Source of the DNA: Pseudodesulfovibrio sp.
GTDB taxonomy: Bacteria > Desulfobacterota > Desulfovibrionia > Desulfovibrionales > Desulfovibrionaceae
NCBI RefSeq assembly: GCF_028692895.1
Contig: NZ_JAQUWN010000019.1
Location: 1 to 58,633 of the forward strand
DNA length: 58,633 nucleotides
Direction: 5' to 3'
This document shows, piece by piece, positions 19,456 through 25,630 of this stretch; position 1 is the stretch's first letter; each line of letters opens with the position of its first letter. Below the pieces are notes generated by a model. That model was given only the letters and a program-made list of their open reading frames with translations. It searched no databases and had not been told where the DNA came from. The translations under genes and the position numbers were made by a program.

Positions 19456-20058
19456 ATGATTGTTATCGATGGCAAGCAGTATGACATCGGGCCCCAGAAC
19501 TTCGAGAATCTGGAGCAGGTGTTCGTCAAGGTCATGGAAGACGGCCATCTTGAAGACCGCGTCGTGACCGACGTGCTCATCAACAACGAGCCTTTCAGCG
19601 AAATTTACCCCCACCAGTCCGAAGACATCGAGATGGACGGCGTGGAGTCCGTGGAGATCGTGACCATGTCCGCCGACGACATGGCCGTGGAGATCACTCT
19701 GGAGCTCTACAAGGTGGTCAACATCATGAGCGAGGGTGCCAAGCAGGTGGCCGGGCTCTTCCGTCAGGCCGACGACGCCGAGGCCCTGGACACCTACCAG
19801 GATCTGCTGGAGGTCATCCGCAACTTCCTCAAGATGGTCGGCGTGCTGCGTGACGAATACTCCCTCAAGAACAACGAGGACTACGAGAAGGGCGCGGTCG
19901 AGCTGAACGAACTGTTCACCGAGATGAGCTCGGTCCTGGAAAACGAGGACTGGATTCTTCTGGCCGACCTGCTCGAATACGAATTCCTGCCGGCGGTGGA
20001 AAAATGGAAGCGCGTCATCAAGGCCCTGCGCGACGACATTCGTCAGGCGAGGAAGTAG
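19456..20058 (+). CDS. Conserved hypothetical protein, two-part, possibly flagellum-associated
   Basis: A 200-residue acidic soluble protein. The first ~70 residues look like alternating strands and helices (MIVIDGKQYDIGPQNFENLE at the start). The rest is helical, with heptad-like stretches such as LELYKVVNIMSEGAKQVAGLF. I do not recognise a family. GAGGAGGAGA lies just before the ATG at 19456, which is preferred over an upstream frame extension. It sits between the long GT9 gene and a small coiled-coil gene that starts two bases past its stop, so the two are coupled. Confidence 0.65.
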   Translation: MIVIDGKQYDIGPQNFENLEQVFVKVMEDGHLEDRVVTDVLINNEPFSEIYPHQSEDIEMDGVESVEIVTMSADDMAVEITLELYKVVNIMSEGAKQVAGLFRQADDAEALDTYQDLLEVIRNFLKMVGVLRDEYSLKNNEDYEKGAVELNELFTEMSSVLENEDWILLADLLEYEFLPAVEKWKRVIKALRDDIRQARK

Positions 20059-20060
20059 AC

Positions 20061-20417
20061 ATGACGGCCCGGCGTCGGATGCTCGACGAGGCGCTGTCCA
20101 TCGGCCGCAGGGAGCTGGGCTGCCTGGCGGACGGGGACGTCTTCGAGGCGGAGCGGCTCTCCAAGGACAGGGAACGCATCCTGGACGAGGCCATCGGCGG
20201 CCTTGATCGCGAGCATCTCTCCGAACTGGCCGACAAGCTGGTCGAGGTGAAGTCCCTGCACGACGAGATCTCCGAGGAGGCCCGGCGGCTGCACGCGACG
20301 CTGCGAAACGACCTTGTCTCCCTCAAGAAGCAGAACCGCCGCATCTCCGGCTACAGCCTGGGTGCGGGCAACCTGCCCAGCCGCGCCCGCCAGCGGTTTG
20401 TCCACAAGAAGGGGTGA
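20061..20417 (+). CDS. Small coiled-coil protein, possible FlgN/FliT-type chaperone
   Basis: A 118-residue highly charged helical protein with heptad-rich segments through residues 10-100 and a basic C-terminal tail (ARQRFVHKKG). Size, composition and the position of a conserved-looking SLKKQNRRI segment resemble small flagellar export chaperones, but no diagnostic residue can be named, so this is a weak inference. It starts two bases after the previous stop and ends before a strong terminator. Confidence 0.55.
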   Translation: MTARRRMLDEALSIGRRELGCLADGDVFEAERLSKDRERILDEAIGGLDREHLSELADKLVEVKSLHDEISEEARRLHATLRNDLVSLKKQNRRISGYSLGAGNLPSRARQRFVHKKG

Positions 20418-20439
20418 TCTTCCGCTCGAAACGCATGTG

Positions 20440-20472
20440 AAAAGGCCCCGGCAGTTCCGCCGGGGCCTTTTT
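20440..20472. terminator. Intrinsic terminator, bidirectional
   Basis: AAAAGGCCCCGGC (20440-20452) pairs with GCCGGGGCCTTTT (20459-20471), a 13-base-pair stem with T tracts on both strands. It lies between the convergent coiled-coil and PilZ genes. Confidence 0.88.
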
Positions 20473-20489
20473 CATTCCCTGGGCCAGGG

Positions 20490-21416
20490 CTAGAATCTTT
20501 CCCAGGACAGGCGGCCCGTGCGGTCGTTGACCAGGGCCTGGCCGTCGAACTGGACGCCCATGCGGGTGAAGCCGGGCGCGCCCCCGGTCATGGCGCGGAC
20601 GCGGCCGGAATACCAGAAGGGGCGGAAGGCTTTTTCCCGGAAGTTGAACATGAACAGGTTGAGGGTCACGGCCGAGCCCACGGCGCAGGCCTCGGGAAGG
20701 AGCCCGTCCTGGACCAGGAGGCCGATGCCGCCGTCCGAGAGGTTGACCACGGCGTTGGCGGACTGGGACGGTCCGTCGCCGCCGAAGGAGTTGATCCCGA
20801 TCTGCGGGGCCGCGTCCTCGAAGGCGAGGTCCGAGGCGAAGGGATCGGCCACCCAGAGCTTGACCCGGATGAACTGCTGGTCGGCCACGCGTTTGCGGCC
20901 GTGCCTGCGGCGCGGGATCATCGCATAGTCCAGGGGTTTGGAGAGGACGATGCGGTCCGTGCGGCCGGAGCGGTCGGACTGGAGGACCCTGGCCCGGAGG
21001 GAGTTGATCTTGCCGTCCCGGCCGGTGCGCAGGGGGGGGAAGACGCAGGTGACCTCGCCGCCCTCCTTGACCCGGAGCGGGCCCAGCCGCTCGATGATCT
21101 CGCACTTGATCTTGCCGCCCGTCACCGACGTGATGACGCAGCGCAGGGGCACGTTCTCGTCGTCGGGCCCGCGCACGAGGTCCACGGTGGCCCCGCTCTG
21201 CTGCAGGACGCGGGGGACGTTGATCCGCTTGGGCGCGCGGGCGCGGCCGCTCCCCCGGAAGAGGCGCAGGGCGAGCAGGGCGAGGAGCAGGGCGGCCACG
21301 GCGAGCAGGGCCGCGCCGCCGTAGCGAGCCGCCTCGGCGGGCAGGCCGGGAAAGAGGGCGCGGGTCCACTCGGTCAGGGCGCGGCCCGCCTGGTCGATGA
21401 GTTCCTGGAGATCCAT
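20490..21416 (-). CDS. Membrane-anchored PilZ domain protein
   Basis: A 308-residue protein with one transmembrane helix at about 34-56 (the Ala/Leu-rich GGAALLAVAALLLALLALRL) and a cytoplasmic part. An N-terminal YcgR-like strand region is followed by the c-di-GMP motifs of PilZ: RRRHGRKRV (RxxxR) near residue 170 and NLSDGGIG near residue 225. It probably binds c-di-GMP and acts on motility or the envelope at the inner membrane. An in-frame GTG three codons upstream (21425) is an alternative start. It begins 12 bases after the MltC-like gene stop and is probably co-transcribed with it. Confidence 0.8.
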   Translation of the reverse strand: MDLQELIDQAGRALTEWTRALFPGLPAEAARYGGAALLAVAALLLALLALRLFRGSGRARAPKRINVPRVLQQSGATVDLVRGPDDENVPLRCVITSVTGGKIKCEIIERLGPLRVKEGGEVTCVFPPLRTGRDGKINSLRARVLQSDRSGRTDRIVLSKPLDYAMIPRRRHGRKRVADQQFIRVKLWVADPFASDLAFEDAAPQIGINSFGGDGPSQSANAVVNLSDGGIGLLVQDGLLPEACAVGSAVTLNLFMFNFREKAFRPFWYSGRVRAMTGGAPGFTRMGVQFDGQALVNDRTGRLSWERF

Positions 21417-21428
21417 GTCGTCCACCGG

Positions 21429-22592
21429 CTAGAAATTGACGAAGTGCTTCTTGGCTTCAATGACCTTGCCAAGATAGCGCCGCGTCTCGCTCTGGGGAAG
21501 CCCCGATTTGAGCTTTTGGTAGACCTCGCCCGTGGACAGGGCGTTGATCCGGCGCTTGGCCCGGTCCTTGTTGGCGTCGAAGGTGCGCAGCACCGCGCCC
21601 GCGCCGCCGTTGTATCCGGCGATGACGCAGTATTCGCGCGACACCGGGTCGTCGATGCCGCCGAGGAAGCGGGCGTCGAGCAGGTGCAGGTAGGCCGTTC
21701 CGTAGGTGATGTTGCCCGCCGGGTCGAAGAGCGTCTCCCGCGTGGGCGCGCCCGCCTTGCCGTGCAGGAAGCGGTAGACGTCGCTGCCCGCCGTCTTCTG
21801 CACCACCTGCATCAGGCCGATGGCCATGGCCCCGCTGACGGCGAAGGGGTTGAAGTCCGACTCCACCTGCATGATGGCGTAGACCAGGTTGCGGCTGACG
21901 GAGAACCGCCTGGCCGCCGCCTCGACCAGCCCCCGGTATTTGCGCGCGCGCACGTCCAGGTGGTCGCGGGCCATGTCGATGGTCACGTAGCGGACGGTCT
22001 TGCCGTTCGCGGCGCGCGTCCTCAGGCCCGTGGCCATGAGGTGGTCGGCGAAGCGCCCGGCCCGCCAGGCCCAGCGGATGTCCTTGCCGTCCGCGTCCTT
22101 GACCTCGCCCAGGAGGAATGGCGTCTCGCCGAGCTTGACCGGCTTGTCGGAATAGAGGTCCACGGCGCGCGGGTCGCCGGGGGTGAGCAGGGTGGTGACG
22201 ATGGCGGTCCTCAGGCTGGCCGGGCCGTTCTCCTGGTCCAGGGTCTCCACGGTGATGATTCCGGCGTCGAAGTCCACGCTGGCCCGCGACAGGTAGTTGT
22301 GGGTGTACTTGACGTAGGTCTTGGGCTCCGGGACGCGGGTGTCGGACGCGCCCCAGACCGAGCCCGCGGCCTTGACGAAGTCGTCCACCACCTGTTTGAA
22401 CCGCTTGAGGTCGGCCGCCAGCGCCCTGGGATTGGCGGCGTAGCCGATGGCCTTGTCCCTGGCCAGGGCCTCGGCCGCGGCGGCCGGGCTGCCCGTTGCC
22501 GCCGCCCGGGCGATGCGCACGGCGTCGTAGCGCGAGCATGACGCGAGCAGGGTGAGGAGCAGGAGCGGGATGTAGAGGGGCTTCATGGCCAT
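21429..22592 (-). CDS. mltC: Murein transglycosylase C-like lipoprotein (DUF3393 + SLT)
   Basis: A 387-residue lipoprotein with lipobox LLASC (Cys19). Residues ~50-210 match the MltC N-terminal domain; residues ~220-370 form a lysozyme-like SLT domain with catalytic Glu244 in MQVESDFNPFAVS, followed by AIGLMQV and AGYNGGAG. It cleaves the MurNAc-GlcNAc bond to give 1,6-anhydro ends, in the periplasm. A second ATG two codons in (22586) is also possible. It leads a two-gene unit with the PilZ protein, which hints at wall opening for motility or secretion structures. Confidence 0.88.
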   Translation of the reverse strand: MAMKPLYIPLLLLTLLASCSRYDAVRIARAAATGSPAAAAEALARDKAIGYAANPRALAADLKRFKQVVDDFVKAAGSVWGASDTRVPEPKTYVKYTHNYLSRASVDFDAGIITVETLDQENGPASLRTAIVTTLLTPGDPRAVDLYSDKPVKLGETPFLLGEVKDADGKDIRWAWRAGRFADHLMATGLRTRAANGKTVRYVTIDMARDHLDVRARKYRGLVEAAARRFSVSRNLVYAIMQVESDFNPFAVSGAMAIGLMQVVQKTAGSDVYRFLHGKAGAPTRETLFDPAGNITYGTAYLHLLDARFLGGIDDPVSREYCVIAGYNGGAGAVLRTFDANKDRAKRRINALSTGEVYQKLKSGLPQSETRRYLGKVIEAKKHFVNF

Positions 22593-22694
22593 GTTCGATA
22601 GGTCGCCTTGACACGCATCACGGAAGGATGATTAAAGTTTGACGGTTGCGACGAATGATCGCAGGATAGGAATGTTTGGCGGGAAAAACAAGAG

Positions 22695-22711
22695 CGTGCA
22701 AAAGTTGCACG
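22695..22711. promoter_or_regulatory. Palindromic operator-like site upstream of the Hpt gene
   Basis: A perfect inverted repeat CGTGCAA-AAG-TTGCACG lies 23 bases before the Hpt gene start and within the divergent region shared with mltC. The form is typical of a dimeric repressor or activator site. The cognate protein is not identifiable. Confidence 0.45.
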
Positions 22712-22733
22712 GCGATCACGGGGGGAAGTCCAT

Positions 22734-23042
22734 ATGGCGACCGGCCAGATCATCGAGCGAATCGACCACGACCTCGAACCGCTGATGCCGCGGTTCTTCG
22801 ACAATTCCCGGCAGGACGTCCGGACCATGCGCGACGCCCTGGCGGGCGGCGACATGGAGTCCCTGGCCCGGCTGGGGCATACGGCCAAGGGGACCGGCTA
22901 CGGCTACGGCATGCGCACCATGGGCGACATCGGCGCGGAGCTGGAGGCGGCGGCCAAGGTCGCCGACGCGGCCGGGTGCCTGGACGCCATCGAGCGCATG
23001 GACCGCTACCTGGACACCGTGGTCGTCGAGTTCCGCAACTGA
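22734..23042 (+). CDS. Histidine phosphotransfer (Hpt) domain protein
   Basis: The 102-residue four-helix protein is a single Hpt domain. The phospho-accepting H49 lies in LGHTAKGTGYGYG, the HxxKG(T/S) signature. It would shuttle phosphate between a hybrid kinase receiver and another regulator. No kinase is adjacent; the nearest hybrid kinase in the window is at 47.8 kb. It is monocistronic, with GGGGGAAG before the ATG. Confidence 0.87.
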   Translation: MATGQIIERIDHDLEPLMPRFFDNSRQDVRTMRDALAGGDMESLARLGHTAKGTGYGYGMRTMGDIGAELEAAAKVADAAGCLDAIERMDRYLDTVVVEFRN

Positions 23043-23082
23043 CCCCCCGGCGGCGCGGGCCGCCATCCCTTTCCCCCGGACG

Positions 23083-23116
23083 CGCCGGAGCGGGGGAGGA
23101 GGGGCCCGCTCCGGCG
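23083..23116. terminator. GC-rich hairpin between convergent genes
   Basis: CGCCGGAGCGGG (23083-23094) pairs perfectly with CCCGCTCCGGCG (23105-23116). There is no T tract on either side, so it is not a classical intrinsic terminator. It may still stall or protect the 3' ends of the convergent Hpt and AroA'-type transcripts. Confidence 0.5.
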
Positions 23117-23124
23117 GATCGAAT

Positions 23125-23916
23125 CTAGAGCAGCTCCATGGCCTGCTCCACACTCCAGTTCTCGTGCACGACCTTGTTCAGCGCGGCCACGATCTTGGCC
23201 GGGTTTTCGTGCTGGAAGACGTTGCGGCCCACCGAAAGGCCGGAGCCGCCCGCCTGGATGGAGTCGTAGACCATCTGGACCAGGTCGCGGTCGCTGTCCA
23301 TCTTGGGCCCGCCGGCGATGACCACGGGCACGCAGCACCCCTCCACCACGCGGGAGAAGGACTCCGGGTCGCCGGTGTAGTTGACCTTGACGATGTCCGC
23401 GCCGAGCTCCACGCCCACCCGGGCGCAGTGGGCCACCACCGTGGGGTCGTACTCGTTGTCGATCTTGGGCCCGCGCGCGTACATCATGGCCAGCACCGGC
23501 ATACCCCATTCATTGGCCTCGGAGCAGAGCGCGCCGAGGTCGGACAGCATGCGGCCCTCGGTCTCGTCGCCCAGGTTGATGTGCACGGAGACCGCGTCGG
23601 CCCCGAGCTTGAGGGCGTCCGTGACCGAGCCCACCAGGGTCTTGGCGTTGGGGAACGGGGAGAGCGAGGTGGAGCCGGAGAGGTGGATTATCAGGCCGAT
23701 GTCCTTGCCGCCCGCGCGGTGGGAGCAGCGGGGGATGCCCTTGTGCATGAGCACGGCGTTGGCCCCGCCGTCGGCCACCTGGTTGACGGCCTGGCGCAGG
23801 TCCACAAGGCCGTAGATGGGCCCGACGGTGACCCCGTGGTCCATGGGGACGACGATGGTCCGGCCGTCGTTGCGGTTCATGATGCGTTCCATCCGAATGG
23901 CTTTTCCCAGATGCAT
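23125..23916 (-). CDS. 2-amino-3,7-dideoxy-D-threo-hept-6-ulosonate synthase (AroA'), class I aldolase family
   Basis: A 263-residue TIM-barrel enzyme of the DeoC/FbaB-type aldolase family. The Schiff-base lysine is K177 in GADIVKVNY, with D26 in VVPMDHG and Y146 in MMYARGP. This subgroup makes ADH, the first intermediate of the 3-dehydroquinate route that bypasses DAHP synthase, known in methanogens and Desulfovibrio. Sequence alone cannot exclude a class I fructose-bisphosphate aldolase, but the Phe-rich leader and attenuator directly upstream favour the aromatic role. AAGGAG precedes the ATG at 23916; the longer frame upstream runs through the attenuator. The AroB' partner gene is not adjacent, unlike in some relatives. 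Confidence 0.85.
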   Translation of the reverse strand: MHLGKAIRMERIMNRNDGRTIVVPMDHGVTVGPIYGLVDLRQAVNQVADGGANAVLMHKGIPRCSHRAGGKDIGLIIHLSGSTSLSPFPNAKTLVGSVTDALKLGADAVSVHINLGDETEGRMLSDLGALCSEANEWGMPVLAMMYARGPKIDNEYDPTVVAHCARVGVELGADIVKVNYTGDPESFSRVVEGCCVPVVIAGGPKMDSDRDLVQMVYDSIQAGGSGLSVGRNVFQHENPAKIVAALNKVVHENWSVEQAMELL

Positions 23917-23955
23917 GAGGTGCTCCTTTGGTGTTTCGACCGGCGGCGCGGCCCG

Positions 23956-23992
23956 AAAAAAAAGAGGCCGCGGACTTTGCCCGCGGCCTCTT
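23956..23992 (-). terminator. Attenuator terminator upstream of the AroA'-type gene
   Basis: AAGAGGCCGCGG (minus strand, 23992-23981) pairs with CCGCGGCCTCTT (23973-23962), a perfect 12-base-pair stem with a seven-base loop. An uninterrupted run of eight T's follows (23963-23956). It lies 40 bases before the gene start, between leader peptide and structural gene. Confidence 0.9.
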
Positions 23993-24039
23993 GGTTGATC
24001 GATTTTCTCCAAATACTAGCGCACACCAAGACCGCAGGC
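23956..24039 (-). promoter_or_regulatory. Phenylalanine transcription attenuator (antiterminator/terminator switch)
   Basis: Read on the minus strand, GCCTGCGGTCTTGGT (24025-24039, inside the leader peptide gene) can pair with ACCAAGAGGCCGCGGGC (23979-23995) through 15 pairs with one G-U and a two-base bulge. That helix uses up the 5' arm of the terminator at 23956-23992, so the two structures are mutually exclusive. A ribosome stalled on the Phe codons (24052-24072) leaves the first strand free, giving antitermination. One that reaches the stop codon (24016-24018) covers it, and the terminator forms. This is the layout of the enterobacterial phe and pheST attenuators. Confidence 0.85.
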
Positions 24040-24093
24040 GTTCCTGTCGTTAAAGCTAAAGAAGAAAAAGAAACGGGCGGAGTTGTGTGTCAT
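24016..24093 (-). CDS. Phenylalanine-rich leader peptide of the attenuator
   Basis: A 25-codon reading frame beginning ATG at 24093 and ending TAG at 24018-24016. Residues 8-14 are FFFFFSF, six Phe codons out of seven, using both TTC and TTT; the remainder is Phe-free. Composition, length and the position of the stop relative to the downstream helices match attenuator leader peptides such as PheL and PheM. The peptide itself need have no function; its translation senses charged tRNA-Phe. No clear ribosome site precedes the ATG, and a TTGACA box 31 bases upstream would place the transcript start at or next to the ATG. Confidence 0.85.
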   Translation of the reverse strand: MTHNSARFFFFFSFNDRNACGLGVR

Positions 24094-24124
24094 GACTATC
24101 GGGGTAGCGCAGATCGCCGCGCGC

Positions 24125-24130
24125 TGTCAA
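24125..24130 (-). promoter_or_regulatory. Possible -35 box for the AroA' leader transcript
   Basis: A perfect TTGACA on the minus strand lies between the RidA stop codon and the leader peptide. The best-spaced -10 candidates (CTACCC or TACCCC at 24101-24107) are poor, so the promoter call is tentative. Read-through from the RidA gene is the alternative source of the leader transcript. Confidence 0.35.
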
Positions 24131-24161
24131 GCGGCGAACGGGTGACGGTTCGGGGGGCGGG

Positions 24162-24545
24162 TCAGTCGGCCACGGCCGTGCACTTCATTTCCACCAGGCC
24201 TCCCAGGGGCAGGCCCGCCACCTGGATGGCGGCGCGGGCGGGCTTGTGGGAGGTGAAGTATTCCGCGTAGATGGCGTTGAGGTCCGCAAAGCGGCCCATG
24301 TCCATGACAAAGACCTCCACGGCCAGGACCTTGTCCAGGGAGGAACCGGCGGCTTCCAAAATGGCTTTCAGGTTTTCCAGGGCCTGGCGGGTCTGGGCCT
24401 TGAAGCCTTCCGCCAGCTTGCCTTCGCCCGGGATGATGCCGAGCTGGCCGGAGACGAAGACCAGGCCGTTCGCCTTGGCGGCCTGGGAATAGGGACCGAC
24501 GGCGGCCGGGGCCATTTCCGTATGGATCAGATCGATGTTCGGCAT
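24162..24545 (-). CDS. ridA: RidA family reactive intermediate/imine deaminase
   Basis: The 127-residue protein covers the whole YjgF/YER057c/UK114 family. It has GPYSQA near residue 17, GLVFVSGQLGI at about 27, and the catalytic-site arginine in KPARAAIQVAGLPLGGLVEMKCTAV. Trimers hydrolyse reactive enamine/imine products of PLP enzymes such as threonine dehydratase, releasing ammonia and 2-keto acids. AAGGAGG lies just before the ATG. It follows the gate-domain membrane protein gene by 26 bases and lies upstream of the Phe-rich leader, so the three units may share transcripts. Confidence 0.93.
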   Translation of the reverse strand: MPNIDLIHTEMAPAAVGPYSQAAKANGLVFVSGQLGIIPGEGKLAEGFKAQTRQALENLKAILEAAGSSLDKVLAVEVFVMDMGRFADLNAIYAEYFTSHKPARAAIQVAGLPLGGLVEMKCTAVAD

Positions 24546-24571
24546 GGGAGCCTCCTTGGTTTGGCGGGGCG

Positions 24572-25534
24572 CTAACCGGCGACCCAGAGATAGGTGTTGC
24601 GAAATTTGGCGGGCAGGTGGCGGACGATGCGGACGATGATCGCCACGGCGATGAGCGCGAAAAGCAGTCGGCCCCAGAGGATGCCCGAGATGTGCCCGCC
24701 GATGAGCAGGAGCAGGAGCGTGTCTTCGATGAGCGAGTGGCACAACCCCATGAGAGTCAGGGAGTAGAAGACGTCCTCCCGGCTCACGCGACCGCTCTTG
24801 GCCTCGCTGATGATCAGCCCGCCGCCGTAGGCCAGCCCCATGGTCAGCCCGATGACCGTGATGGCCGACGCCTTGGGGCCGATGCCCACCTGCTTGAGCA
24901 CCGGGCGGAGGATGCGGTTGATCAGCTCGATCAGGCCCAGGGCCTGGAGTATGCGCATGATGGTGAGCAGGGCGAGGATGATGCAGGAGATGGAGAGCAG
25001 GTTGCGCACCTGGCCGAGCCCCCAGGCCAGGAGCGAGGAATCGCCCGTTGCTTTCGCGGTGAAGAGCATGACGGCCGGGGTCTGGAGGGTGCCGGTGGCG
25101 TCGTATGCGAGATGCATCACCATGGCCAGGGCGAAGGCCCCGACCAGGCGCGAGACGGCCTGGAACAGGAAACGCGCTCCTGAGCGGCGGGCGATGGCGC
25201 ACTCCACCGGGAGGCCGTGGCCCACCAGCATGAGCACCGCGAGCACCGTGGCCTGCGCTCCGGTCAGGGGATTGTCCTGAATGAGCGAGGCCAGGACGAT
25301 GAGGCCGGTATAAATGTTGTTGAGCAGGGCGGCCGCCCAGACAAGGCCCATCTCCGCGGGCAGGCCCAGCAGGCTCATGGCGGGCTTGAGGGGCCAGGCC
25401 AGGTACTGGATCAGCCCCAGTTCCTGGAGTATCTTGACCCCGATGAGAATCGGAACCATGACCTTGAAGAGTTCGAGGGAAGCCGTGACGGTCTGGCGCA
25501 CGATCTCCCCGGCGGTACGGAAGAGTTTTTCCAT
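24572..25534 (-). CDS. Nucleoside-recognition (Gate) domain membrane protein
   Basis: A 320-residue polytopic inner-membrane protein with about nine helices and two Gate-type segments, one in the first third (GLVWAAALLNNIYTGLIVLASL) and one in the second (GLAYGGGLIISEAKSG). Related proteins include spore maturation proteins and the gates of FeoB and nucleoside transporters; the transported solute is unknown. It is the first gene of a minus-strand unit with RidA, and a terminator separates it from the downstream end of the feo operon. Confidence 0.82.
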   Translation of the reverse strand: MEKLFRTAGEIVRQTVTASLELFKVMVPILIGVKILQELGLIQYLAWPLKPAMSLLGLPAEMGLVWAAALLNNIYTGLIVLASLIQDNPLTGAQATVLAVLMLVGHGLPVECAIARRSGARFLFQAVSRLVGAFALAMVMHLAYDATGTLQTPAVMLFTAKATGDSSLLAWGLGQVRNLLSISCIILALLTIMRILQALGLIELINRILRPVLKQVGIGPKASAITVIGLTMGLAYGGGLIISEAKSGRVSREDVFYSLTLMGLCHSLIEDTLLLLLIGGHISGILWGRLLFALIAVAIIVRIVRHLPAKFRNTYLWVAG

Positions 25535-25573
25535 GGGATTGGGCCTCGTCGGCGCACTCTAGGGCATCCCCAG

Positions 25574-25606
25574 GCAAAAGAAAAGGGGAGGCCGGAGCCT
25601 CCCCTT
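25574..25606 (-). terminator. Terminator of the feo operon
   Basis: AAGGGGAGGC (25583-25592) pairs with GCCTCCCCTT (25597-25606). On the minus strand the stem is followed by TTCTTTTGCC. It lies 25 bases past the feoB stop codon. Confidence 0.82.
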
Positions 25607-25630
25607 GTTTTTGTCTGTTGTCGCGGGACG

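Noticed and set aside
23917-24012. A longer reading frame for the AroA'-type enzyme
   Set aside because: The added codons run through the attenuator terminator and have no resemblance to the family N terminus.
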